A DNA stretch of 26,156 nucleotides, taken from positions 121,359 to 147,514 of the forward strand of contig MU646608.1 in the NCBI GenBank assembly GCA_026770585.1, given 5' to 3'. The DNA comes from Baffinella frigidus (lineage: Eukaryota > Cryptophyceae > Cryptomonadales > Baffinellaceae). Positions 10,701 to 18,037 of the stretch are shown piece after piece. The position numbers and the translations under genes are program-made. Position 1 is the first letter of the stretch; every line of letters begins with the position of its first letter. The notes below the pieces were generated by a model. The model did no database searches. It was given only the letters and a program-made list of their open reading frames with translations, and was not told the origin of the DNA.

Positions 10701-12745
10701 GTAGGATTCAGGGTTTGGGGTTGCGGGTTTCTGGTGTTGGGTTGATCGTTCAGGGTTTAGGATTTGGTAGCCGGTGTTTGGGGTTTAGGGTTTAGGTTGC
10801 AGGGTGTAGGGTGTAGTGTCTGGGGTTTAGGGTCAAGGGTTTTGGATTTAAGGATCATGTTTCAAGATGTGGAATTTAGGGTTCAGAATTTGGGGTCTTG
10901 GGTTTGGTGATTGGGGTTTAGCGGATTTGTGATTCAGTGTGTGGGGTTGATGGTTCAGGGTGTATCGTTTAGGGGTCAGGTTTTTGGTTTTAGGGTTTAG
11001 GGTTTATCGTTAAGGGTTTAGGTTTTAGGGTTTGCGGTTTATACTTTAGGGTTTATGGTTGCGAGTGTGGGGTTAGGGGTGTGGAGTTTCTCCCCGACAG
11101 GAGGTTCACGGTTTGGGGTTTAGGATTTAGGGTTGAGAGTTTGAGGTTTTGGGTTTAGGGTTTCGGGTGTAGGGTTCAGGGTTTAGGGTTCAGGATTTAG
11201 GGTTGAGGTTCAGTGTTTAGGGTTTAGGGTTTAGGGTTTCCGGTTTAGGGTGTGAGGTTCAGGATGTAGGGTTGAGGGTTGAGGATTGAGGGTTGAGGGT
11301 TAAGGGTTTAGGGTTTGCGTTTGAGGATTGAGGGTTGAGGGTTCAGGGTTTAGGGTTCAGGGTTTAGGGTTTAGAGTTCAGGGTTTAGGGTTTAGGGTTC
11401 AGGGTTTAGGGTTGAGGGTTTAGGGTTTAGTTTGGGGTTTAGGGTTTGAGGTGTAGGGTTCCGGGTTTGGGGTGTGGTGTTCAGGGTTAAGGGTTTGGGG
11501 TTCAGGTTTTAGTGTTTAGGGTTCAGGATTCGGGGTTGAGGTTTTTGGGTTTCGGGTTTAGGATTTATCTAGGGTGTAGGGTTTGGGGTTGGGTTTAGCG
11601 TGTGGCATTAAGGGGTTGGGGTTCAGGGTTTGAGGTTTAGGGTTGAGGGTTGAGGGGTGAGTGTTTAGGGTTCAGGGCTCAGAACTTGCGGTGAAGGGTG
11701 TAGGTGTAGGATCTAGAGTTTTGGGTTTAGGGATTTGGGTGTTGGGTTGAGCATTTAGGGTTGAGGATGTGGGATTCGGTGTTTGGGGTGTATGGTCCAG
11801 GGTGTATTGTTCAGGGGTTAGGGTTTGGGGTTAAGGGTTGAAGGTTGAGGGTTTAGGGTTGAAGTTTGAGGGTTTGGGGTTTTCAAGGTAAGGGGTTCAT
11901 GTTTGAGGGCTTACGGTTGTGAGTGTGGGGTTTAGGTTTTAAGGTTTCTCCCCAGGGTTTCTCCCCGACGACAGGAGGTGAACACAAGTGTGCGGGACAG
12001 GTCTGCTCACTCACGAAAGACGTGTCCTCTAAGCAACTGAAGGTCACCCCCCTCGAGATTGCGACCCCGTTGCAGCAGCAACACCGCACAAGGATGGCAG
12101 GGCGGGCGGGCGTGCCTGCGTGAACTCCCCGCGGGCCTCCTCGAGGACATCGTCCCGGAGCTGCTTCTCAATGTTCCCCAGGTTCACCCACGGCTGCATC
12201 AGCAGGGGGTTCTGCACCAACGCCCGCTCGAGAAGATCCTTTGCCTGCGGAGCGAAGCCACATGTTTCACCCACCTGCTCTGCACGATCCTTGCACAGGG
12301 ATCAAAGATGTGAGCGCACCTTCTCCAGCTGGCCGGAGATGGCGTGCAGGTACCCGACGTTTCCGAGCGCCACTGCATGGTCAGGGCACTTGGCCAGCGC
12401 AGCTTCCAGACCCCGCCATGCTGCATACGGCACCGGCTCTCACTCAACGCATTGTCAGCCCGACTTAACGACAGGATCGATGGGCGGCATCTGCAAGCGG
12501 TCTAGGGGAGAAGGCTTAGCAATGCCGGTCATTCTGCTGCATCGCACGGCCTAGAGACAACCTTCAACGCCACACGAAAAGGGCGGGGTGCAGGGGCGCC
12601 CACCGCCAGCCATGTCGCCCTGCCCTCCGAGGTCCACGGCGCGCTCGACGATCTTGTCGCACTCGTTCGTGCTGCCTTCGTTGGGCCACGCACTCACGAG
12701 CAGCACCAGCAGAAACATGCAGTTTCGGCAAGATCGCCGCGGCAT
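3555..12745 (-). CDS. TPR-containing GT41 glycosyltransferase (OGT/SPINDLY-like), 13 exons
   Basis: Predicted to transfer GlcNAc (OGT type) or fucose (SPY type) from a nucleotide sugar to Ser/Thr of proteins. Exons on the minus strand: 12745-12604, 12420-12320, 12244-12116, 8733-8563, 8323-7962, 7322-7229 (3' edge uncertain), 6724-6483, 6248-5977, 5816-5620, 5309-5232, 4775-4688, 4454-4539, 3656-3555. All join in phase, total 2064 nt, 687 residues. The N-terminus is signal-peptide-like (MPRRSCRNCMFLLVLLVSAW), then TPR helices (LEAALAKCPDHAVALGNVGY, QNPLLMQPWVNLGNIEKQL). The catalytic part has FVSGHFLNHP, AGAHILINLFGF, TTGAPFIHYHVTDR, PPDFSPFYSERL, ILRRVPHATLALLE, SHSTAVDSLWAEVP and LRESPLFDTQ, ending EVHVAQGKSAHLVVAERPR. 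The sugar-nucleotide-site His-Ser/Thr-Thr and Lys-containing SKDLHLLR segments are kept. Family is secure; OGT versus SPY substrate is not. Confidence 0.9.
3922..4053. mobile_element. 132-bp fold-back element (MITE-like) in the last OGT intron
   Basis: The arms 3922-3955 and 4020-4053 are inverted copies about 34 bp long: CGGACT, then A-rich, then GGGTAGTT and GGCCTACGGTATT, against the reverse complement with only a few mismatches. The 64-bp middle carries further inverted pieces (CGGTAGGCC, GGGGGCCTAGGGGGGC). No coding capacity. The size and terminal inverted repeats fit a miniature inverted-repeat transposon. No target duplication is clear, so an old fold-back is also possible. Confidence 0.75.
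4123..4424. mobile_element. Possible CAGGGG-family element, two inverted ends about 300 bp apart
   Basis: The left end reads ATACAGGGGCACCTCGCTCA and the right end is its inverted relative CGAGGTACCCCTGTAT. These match the terminal repeats of the 19545-19661 and 19047-19164 elements. The interior does not obviously match those copies, so this may be a longer family member or two unrelated end fragments. It lies within the last OGT intron (4453-3657). Confidence 0.5.
6733..6880 (+). repeat. Telomere-like repeat tract in OGT intron 6
   Basis: Imperfect CCCTGAA/CCCTACA/CCCTAAC units on the plus strand, so G-rich in the OGT sense strand. The tract abuts the 3' splice site that precedes the exon ending at 6724. 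It is followed at 6965-7080 by a different short repeat based on CAATCCCAATCAA. Confidence 0.85.
6965..7080 (+). repeat. CAATCCCAAT short tandem repeat
   Basis: About ten imperfect copies of CAATCCCAAT or CAAACCCAAT within OGT intron 6. It is distinct from the neighbouring CCCTAAA-like arrays. No coding signal. Confidence 0.85.
7490..7880 (+). repeat. Telomere-like repeat tract in OGT intron 5
   Basis: Mostly CCCTGAA, CCCTAAA and CCCTCAA units on the plus strand. A clean run of CAACCCT repeats spans about 7690-7740. It occupies most of the intron between exons 8323-7962 and 7322-7229 and stops about 80 bp from the 5' splice site (GTAAGC) at 7961. Confidence 0.95.
8426..8476. repeat. Nested perfect hairpin in OGT intron 4
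   Basis: The inner palindrome 8435-8460 has perfect 12-nt arms (CGGCCTTATCCG) around CC. An outer pair GCCCGGACA / TGTCCGGGC flanks it at 8426-8434 and 8468-8476. It is non-coding and inside the intron between the TPR exon 8733-8563 and the exon starting at 8323. It could be a minimal fold-back element or a structured intronic RNA. Confidence 0.8.
8752..8960 (+). repeat. TTTAGGG-like repeat, downstream arm of the OGT intron-3 tract
   Basis: GGGTTTGGGGTTTGG and GGGTTTAGGGTGT units begin about 20 bp from the 3' splice site that precedes the TPR exon 8733-8563. They are separated from the main tract by the unrelated island 8961-9530. The sense (minus) strand is C-rich here. Confidence 0.95.
8961..9530. 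other. A/T-richer non-repeat island inside the telomere-like tract
   Basis: About 570 bp of ordinary-complexity sequence, visibly richer in A/T than anything around it, interrupts the TTTAGGG-like array. Near-identical GTATAGTTTATA words sit at both edges (about 8968 and 9505). Inside are a tandem ATCGCACAATCATTCAGT / ATCGCACAATCGTTCAGC pair (about 9262-9298), a GATACAAAT...ATTTGTATC hairpin (9170-9198) and AAAGTTGAC (about 9411). No recognisable coding exon. It looks like an insertion or the original intron sequence left between two repeat expansions. Confidence 0.7.
9530..11960 (+). repeat. 2.4-kb degenerate TTTAGGG tract in OGT intron 3
   Basis: Nearly continuous imperfect TTTAGGG, GTTGAGG, GTGTAGG and TTCAGGG units, all in one orientation. 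Perfect telomere heptamers are scattered and never run long. The segment from about 10556 to 11112 is repeated in diverged form at about 11569-11985, sharing GGATTTATCTAGGGTGTAGG and TTTCTCCCCGAC...AGGAGGT. The tract forms most of the intron between exons 12116 and 8733. Confidence 0.95.
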
Positions 12746-13065
12746 CGTCGCGGCGCTTCGAATGGTGTTTTCCTCGATAGAAAAGAGAAACAAGATCCTC
12801 TCTCGTTCGTAGCCTGTGGACTTTTCATCAAAAGTCAACTTGTGTGGAACCAAAGTTGACTTTTGATGAAAGGTCCCAATCCAACCGCGCGCCTCCACGG
12901 GTTCGGCGGGGCGAGTGTGGACGTTGCTCTGAAGCCTGTTGGCGGAGTCCTTTTCATCGCGGAGAACTTGTCGAATCGTACCACAGCGGACAACCTGCTC
13001 CTCTGCCCGGTGTGGTACACGATCTCCGTTCTCAGCGCGTCCAATTGCCAGGTGTTCGATTCGGG
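12746..13065. promoter_or_regulatory. Divergent promoter region between OGT and MKK genes
   Basis: 320 bp lie between the OGT start codon (12745, minus) and the preferred kinase start codon (13066, plus). It holds a long near-perfect palindrome at 12821-12872. No TATA box is obvious. If the kinase starts at the upstream in-frame ATG at 12844 the promoter would be only about 100 bp and the palindrome would overlap the coding start, which is one reason to prefer 13066. Confidence 0.55.
12821..12872. promoter_or_regulatory. Palindromic GTCAACTT/AAGTTGAC element
   Basis: Left arm CTTTTCATCAAAAGTCAACT(T) and right arm AAGTTGACTTTTGATGAAAG are near-perfect reverse complements around an 11-nt loop. 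It lies 76 bp upstream of the OGT ATG. A related smaller palindrome occurs in the other divergent intergenic region at 22981-23002, which suggests a binding site or a mobile fold-back preferring promoters. Confidence 0.7.
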
Positions 13066-13461
13066 ATGGATCCGCCAATTGCCACGTCGTCACCGCCCAG
13101 CAAGGTGGCCAGCAACGAGACTGGCATGGAGAAGGGGTGGATATCGAAGCGCATGCAGAACCGCGGGGCGCTTGGCAGCCTCTCGATTGTTCAAACCGAG
13201 GAACAACACGAAACCGGATCAAACGATCGGGTCGCGGTTGCCTCGCAAGGCAACCCTTCAGCCATGGATCCGCCGCTTTCCACTGCGCCATCTCCAAGCA
13301 AGGTGGCCAGCAACGAGACTGGCCAGGAGAAGGGGTGGATTTCAAAGCGCATGAAGAACAGCGCGGCTCTTGGCATGCTCTCGATTGTTCCAACCGAGGA
13401 GCCGGCGTACTTCAACCTCAGCGACTCCGGGTCGTTCCGGGAGGGCCTGTTGCACATCAGC
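13066..13461 (+). repeat. In-frame 198-bp tandem duplication in the kinase N-terminus
   Basis: Two copies start at 13066 and 13264, exactly 66 codons apart. The first 46 codons of each are highly similar: [23 protein letters not shown], then ALG-LSIV-TEE. The remaining 20 codons have diverged. The basic-plus-hydrophobic GWISKRM/LSIV segment could act as a MAPK docking site, which is inference. The DNA is conserved along with the protein, so the duplication is fairly recent. Confidence 0.9.
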
Positions 13462-16400
13462 CAGGGTGGCACGACCGTGCACTCATCGCGTTCGGCGCTG
13501 AGCAACGAGCCCTCGTCATCAACAGGGCAGTGGGGCATGATGTCGTCGCCGGGGAGCTGCCGCAGCACAACCAGCGCCAAACGCGCAAATTACCAGGAGG
13601 AGGTGCGCTTCGAGCTGAACAGGGGGGACTTTGAGAATATGGAAATCATCGGGAAAGGGTCGTCGGGGTTCGTAAGAAAAGCGCTGCGGAAAAGCACAAA
13701 CGAGATATTGGCTCTCAAGGTGGTCAACGTGTTTGAGGAGGAGAAACGCAAGCAGATGATGCAGGAGGTTGTCATGATGTGCGACGCCCAGGTCATCCAC
13801 GAGCCCCCCTTTCTCCGCTCCTCCTGATCGCCCCCTTGACGCCGATGTTGCGATGTTGCCGCGACTGCACGCCCGAGCGGCACCTGCCAAGCGTCCGCCA
13901 GCCCACACCCAGCATGCTGAAAACAGCGCGAGCCAAGGCCTGCCTGGCAACACGCACCCTGCCCCTGCCGCACATGCCTCACTGTGAGCGCGCCGCGTGC
14001 TCGGTACTGGCGCTGACGCGATGGTTGGCGGTGGTGGGTGGCAGCATGAGTCGCTGATCCGGTTCCACGGCGCCTTCTACAACGAGGGGACAATAGCGAT
14101 CGCGCTCGAGTACATGACGGGGGGGTCAGTCTCCGACGTGGTCAAGCTCTCGGGGGGCGTGCCGGAGCGGATCATGGCGTACATGGCGGAGCAGATCGTG
14201 CAGGGGATCGCGTTCATGCACTCGCGGAAGCAGGTGCACCGCGACTTCAAGCCGTGCAACCTCCTCCTGGACCACTCGGGGAGAGTCAAGATCACTGACT
14301 TCGGCGTCTCGGCGGAGCTCGATCGATCCATCGACAACTGCACCACCTTCGTCGGTCCGCACCCTCACCCCTCCTCCCTGCATTGCCAGCCTGCCTCACG
14401 CCCTCATTCCTCGCTTACTCGTCCGACTGACTGATTTTCCATGTTCTCATGGTCCTCGGGGGCATTCTATTTCGAGCAGGGGCAGGCACACACTTGCTGC
14501 GGGATACGGGATGCAGCGCCGGGGGGTCGAATTATATGCTTGAATGCTTGACGGTGCGCCAACTCGGGGAGTTGACGCACCATCCACTTTGCTCTTTGCG
14601 CGGCGTGAAATATATAGAGCGGGTCTCTCATTAGTTGACACACTCTGAGGGCCAAAACGCATCGAAACTTTGAACCATTTCAGTCAACGTATGTAGTAAT
14701 TTGCATTGCTTTTACGATAATTACGTCACACGCTGACTGAAATGGTTGGAAGTTTCGATGCGTTTCGAGCTTGAATCGTGTCGGAACCAATGAGAGACCC
14801 GCTCTACCTAGTGTCGCGGTCACCGCAGCTTCTCAAGCGTGTGTCTCGGTGGGTTGTCACAGGGACGTTCCTGTACATGTCGCCAGAGCGGTTCGGGTCG
14901 GAGCCCTACTCGTTCCCCTCGGACATCTGGTCCTTCGGCCTGACGATGATCGAGTGCGCCACGGGAGAGTACCCCTACCTCAAGGGCACCTCCAAGGCCT
15001 ACTGGGAACTCATGGAACACATCGTCAAGTCCGAGGTCTGCCCTCCCCCCCCGCCCCTCCCTGCTAGCGCGAAGGTCGTAGCGCTCAGGGGTTACAGGTC
15101 AGGGATTACGGGCCTGGAGTTAGGAGATACGGGTTGGGGGTTCAGGGTTACGGGTTGGGGGTACGTGGATAAAGATGAGGGTTTACAGTCAAGGTGCAGC
15201 CCTAACCATACCCGCGGCGTGGCGAGAAGTGGTTCTAGCTTGACGGTTGTGCACTGCAGGCCTGCGACGGGCCTTCGAAGTCGCTTTGGGGAGTGGTGTC
15301 TGACGCGGGTGGGTGGCTGGCAGGCACCGACGCTCCCCGCCGACGGAGACTTCTCCCCAAAGTTTCGATCCTTCGTGTCAAGCTGCCTCCCCAAGGAGGC
15401 CTCCGCGCGCGCGACGGCCACGAAGCTCCTCCACCACCCCTTCATCGAGGAGCACTGCTCAAGCGAGACCCCCGAGGACAAGCAGGCGGCCATCGCTGAG
15501 TGGCTCGGCTCCGTGCGCTCCTGCTTCGTCTCTGGCAACCTCCCCAACGCTCCCAACTTCCAGCCCGCGGACGTGGGCAGCAACTTCGTGTCCTTCTACC
15601 TCGCGTACTTCCTCGCAACGCGGCGGAAATCGCTGTGGTCGCTCTACGACCACGCCTCTGTCCTGACTATCGGCGATGAGGAGGTCCCGCCCCTCTCCCC
15701 CCGCCAACCCTCGCGCGCCCCTCTTCCCCCGCTATCCCTCAGCCCTGCGCGAGCGCGTGGCAGGCAGGCAGGCAGGCAGGCAGGCACACAGGCACACAGG
15801 TAGACACGAGGGCAGGAGCGGACGGTGACCCTCCGCGGGGATGATGGCACGGCAGATCACGGGGAGAGATGCCATCATGGAGAAGATCATGGACTTGCAG
15901 ATCCGGATGGACCTCCTCGCGTGCGACTGGCAACAGGCGGTCGTCTGGGATCCGCAATCCGCCACCCTCAACATCGAGGTCACCCTTGCTCTTTTCTCCC
16001 GGACAGGCAACTGACTCCATCCTCGCTTCCCGCATGGCAAACCAACTCGACCGTGCGCCCGCTGCGAAGCTACGTCATGTGTGCGCGCGCCTCCCGGGCC
16101 TTGCGCCTTGTTTACCGGCCTTGCGTCGTGTTTAGCGGCAAGGTCTTGCGTGGCGCCGCAGCTGTGGCGAGCAGCCGGTCAAGACGCCTGTGAAGCCCAC
16201 TAACGTTACTCACTCACCAAAGGACTCAGTCACTCACTCTCTCACCCTCTCACTCTCTCACTCACTCACTCACTCTCTCACTCTCTAGCTCACTCACTTA
16301 CTCACTCACTCACTCACTCACTCACTGTCCGAGCAACTGACCGAGCAACCGCGAGAAGGAGCGACTGACTCGAGTTGGTGGGGCAGGCGCCGTGCGCGGT

Positions 16401-16836
16401 ACACCGGGGGGTGCGGGTGGGGGGGTCCTCGGGGCTGGTGCGGTCGGTGCGCGCCACCGGGCGCACCATGCTCGATGTCCACAAGGAGGGAGCCGAGGGC
16501 GGCGGCCACCCCCGCGAGCAGGATGTCGAGTACATGGGCGACTCGCCCATCGACCACAAGCTCTCCTTCTCCCTCAAGGTACCCAAGCGCCTGCCTGCCA
16601 GCCTCCTCCCCGTGCTCAATGCTAACCCGGTCCTTTCCAGCTGGCACGTGTGGCAAGCGCACATCTGCAGGTCTCTTGCCTCGCAGGCGCACCCCAGGAG
16701 CGAGATCGCACTCGCACCCTTCGCTGCCCGAAGGTCGCGCTGACTCGCGCTGACTGGCTCTGGCTCACTTTCACAGGCCGACATCCAGAACAAGTGCTAC
16801 ACGGTTCTGCGGCAGACCATTCCCAACAAGGTGTAA
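13066..16836 (+). CDS. MAP kinase kinase, MKK3 type with C-terminal NTF2-like domain
   Basis: Dual-specificity kinase that phosphorylates MAP kinases in the cytosol/nucleus. Exons 13066-13791, 14045-14354, 14863-15035, 15324-15683, 15856-15978, 16387-16578 and 16777-16836 join in phase to 647 residues. Kinase motifs in order: GKGSSGFV (Gly loop), [10 protein letters not shown] (ATP Lys), [36 protein letters not shown] (catalytic loop), [11 protein letters not shown] (DFG), [15 protein letters not shown] (activation segment) and [20 protein letters not shown]. The tail [32 protein letters not shown] and HKLSFSLK...[10 protein letters not shown] fits an NTF2 fold, as in plant MKK3. The N-terminus has two 66-residue tandem copies starting MDPP. 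The frame is open to an ATG at 12844 (74 more residues of odd composition); 13066 is preferred because the repeat starts there. Confidence 0.9.
14548..14577. repeat. Short hairpin in kinase intron 2
   Basis: GGTGCGCCAACTC and GAGTTGACGCACC pair around GGG with one mismatch. It is 37 bp upstream of the 192-bp fold-back element and not part of it. Confidence 0.7.
14615..14806. mobile_element. 192-bp fold-back element (MITE-like) in kinase intron 2
   Basis: Arms of about 76 bp (14615-14690 and 14730-14806) are inverted copies sharing TAGAGCGGGTCTCTCATT at the tips, then AAACGCATCGAAACTT, then AACCATTTCAGTCA. The 39-bp loop is A/T-rich. It sits inside the intron 14355-14862, about 60 bp before the acceptor, so it must be spliced out. 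Terminal TAGAGC...GCTCTA and no coding capacity fit a miniature inverted-repeat transposon. Confidence 0.85.
15085..15190 (+). repeat. Short telomere-like patch in kinase intron 4
   Basis: GGGTTACAGGTCAGGG, GATACGGGTTGGGGG and TTCAGGGTTACGGG units resemble the degenerate TTTAGGG arrays elsewhere but are fewer and more diverged. They lie between exons ending at 15035 and starting at 15324. Confidence 0.7.
15755..15805 (+). repeat. GGCA/CACA microsatellite in kinase intron 5
   Basis: A run of GGCA units followed by GGCACACA units, within the intron 15684-15855. Confidence 0.9.
16208..16327 (+). repeat. CTCA/CTCT microsatellite in kinase intron 6
   Basis: About 120 bp of CTCACTCA and CTCTCTCA units lie upstream of the 3' splice site at 16386. 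It is pyrimidine-rich on the sense strand. A longer array of the same type occurs at 21654-21872. Confidence 0.9.
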
Positions 16837-16870
16837 GACGCCTCGGGTGGGCTGGTGAGGGCGGTGAGGA

Positions 16871-16960
16871 CACAGGTGCTCGGCCTTCGCTTCATGAGAA
16901 ACCGCCTCCCCCTAGGACCCTAAAGTAGGACCATGCCTAGGGCCCGCTGGTGGTCCTAGG
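16871..16960. mobile_element. Decayed copy of the CAGGGG-family MITE
   Basis: Left end ACAGGTGCTCGG, then CATGAGAAACCGCCTCCCC, CTAGGACCC and GCCTAGGGCCC follow the same order as the 19047-19164 copy (CATAAGAAACCACCCTCCC, CTAGGACCC). A 3' inverted end is not recognisable. It lies about 35 bp after the kinase stop codon, so probably in the 3' UTR. Confidence 0.55.
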
Positions 16961-17058
16961 GTGTGTGTGGGTATCTAGGCGCCAAGGGAATCTAAGGACG
17001 CAATGTTCTTAGGATGCCAAAATAGATCCAAGACCTTGGGGATGTGGCCAAGGCTCGG

Positions 17059-17154
17059 ATGATTACAAACCGCGAGCTCTGCATGTTTGGTGCCGGCGTG
17101 CGCGAGTCCATGCAGCAGAACTGTCCCGCTGAGTTCGCCAAGAACCCCTTCTAG
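17059..17154 (+). CDS. Possible 31-residue terminal exon or gene fragment
   Basis: From ATG 17059 to TAG 17154 the plus strand encodes a 31-residue peptide including NRELCMFGAGVRESMQQNCP and ending EFAKNPF. Its codon use (mostly G/C third positions) resembles the real exons, and an AG precedes it (GGCCAAG). I do not recognise the family. It could be an alternative last exon of the kinase gene, a tiny fragment of another gene split by the mobile element upstream, or chance. Confidence 0.25.
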   Translation: MITNRELCMFGAGVRESMQQNCPAEFAKNPF

Positions 17155-17384
17155 CTAGAGCGAGTAGCCGCCAGACGAGGAGGGTCACCTGCAGCAGCGT
17201 AGGCTGGGTGGGCGGACAGGGGAACCCTGACGGCTGCCACAGGCCTCTCGTCTGGTTCGGGGATACCCAGCGGGTGGAGCGGTGCGAGCAAGCACCGCCT
17301 GCCTGAACACGCACAATGCTGCGCTTCGTTCATGTTCGTGTGCATCAAGGTCACGAGGAGCATCTTCACCTTCGCCAGTTTGCC

Positions 17385-17385
<1 letters not shown>

Positions 17386-17417
<32 letters not shown>
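17386..17417 (+). repeat. GA dinucleotide microsatellite
   Basis: An uninterrupted run of about 15 GA units follows GCC GC and ends at GAGATGGGG. It is in the gene-poor region with no link to a splice site. Confidence 0.95.
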
Positions 17418-17419
<2 letters not shown>

Positions 17420-17594
17420 GGGGTCGCCACGCTTCAACCAGGGGGGGTCGAGGGAGGCAGTGCAGGAGACTGGGTGCGCTCTTCTGAACACGGGTTGAGC
17501 GCTGTGGTACAGGAGGCTGGGTGCGGGGCGCTGCGAATCCTTGCTTGCAAGAGGGGGAACCAGGTGGCGATTGCCGGGATTCGTGGAGCCTGTA

Positions 17595-17830
17595 TTGTAG
17601 ATCTCGGCTTAGCGCGCAATTCACTTCGGGTCGGGGGGTCGAGAAAATCGAAAAAAACGCGATCATTTTCACGTCCATCTAAAGTTTTATGCTATCTTAC
17701 GCATGGATTTGATGACAAGATCGCGGCCCCCACCCAAAAAATACACCTTTTCGATCTATTTTCACCTTTTTTCGTTCCCGGATGTCCCGACCTGATCTCC
17801 CAAAATTCCGCGCTAAGCCGAAATCTACAA
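17595..17830. mobile_element. 236-bp TA-flanked element with TTGTAGAT ends
   Basis: Left end TTGTAGATCTCGGCTTAGCG and right end its inverted relative (CGCTAAGCCGAAATCTACAA) give imperfect terminal inverted repeats of about 28 bp. TA lies directly outside both ends (17593-17594, 17831-17832), consistent with a TA target duplication. The inside is A/T-rich and non-coding. 43-bp direct repeats (17492-17534 and 17887-17929) flank it at a distance. Likely a non-autonomous Tc1/mariner-type or similar element. Confidence 0.75.
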
Positions 17831-18037
17831 TAGCGTGCACAGCGAAGGGTGGCCTGGATGCGGTGCTGGGAGGAATGGCCGCGCACGGGTCGAGCGCGGG
17901 AGAGCAGGAGGCTGGGTGCGGAGCGCTGCAAACCATCGCGCACAGTGACGTCATGGCGAGAGATTGGTAGCGGGGGCGGGAACGGGGCACGGAGTGTCGT
18001 GGTGCCGAGAAGGGTTACAGGCCTGACTCGAAGTTAA

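Larger units (their letters stand above)
16837..17592. other. Gene-poor region after the kinase gene
   Basis: It holds the kinase 3' UTR, a decayed CAGGGG-family element (16871-16960), a short possible coding exon (17059-17154), a GA microsatellite (17386-17417) and copies of a roughly 43-bp repeat ending CAGGAGGCTGGGTGCGGGGC (17492-17534, with a shorter copy near 17446 and another at 17887-17929). No complete gene was recognised. Confidence 0.6.

Noticed and set aside
12844-13065. Extended N-terminus of the kinase from ATG 12844
   Set aside because: The 74 extra residues have odd composition and the ATG falls in the palindromic promoter element; kept only as an alternative start.
12551-13393. 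A 280-codon minus-strand open frame covering OGT exon 1 and the antisense of the kinase N-terminus
   Set aside because: Only 12604-12745 is coding (OGT exon 1); the rest is antisense of the kinase repeat, and the downstream part runs past the donor into intron.
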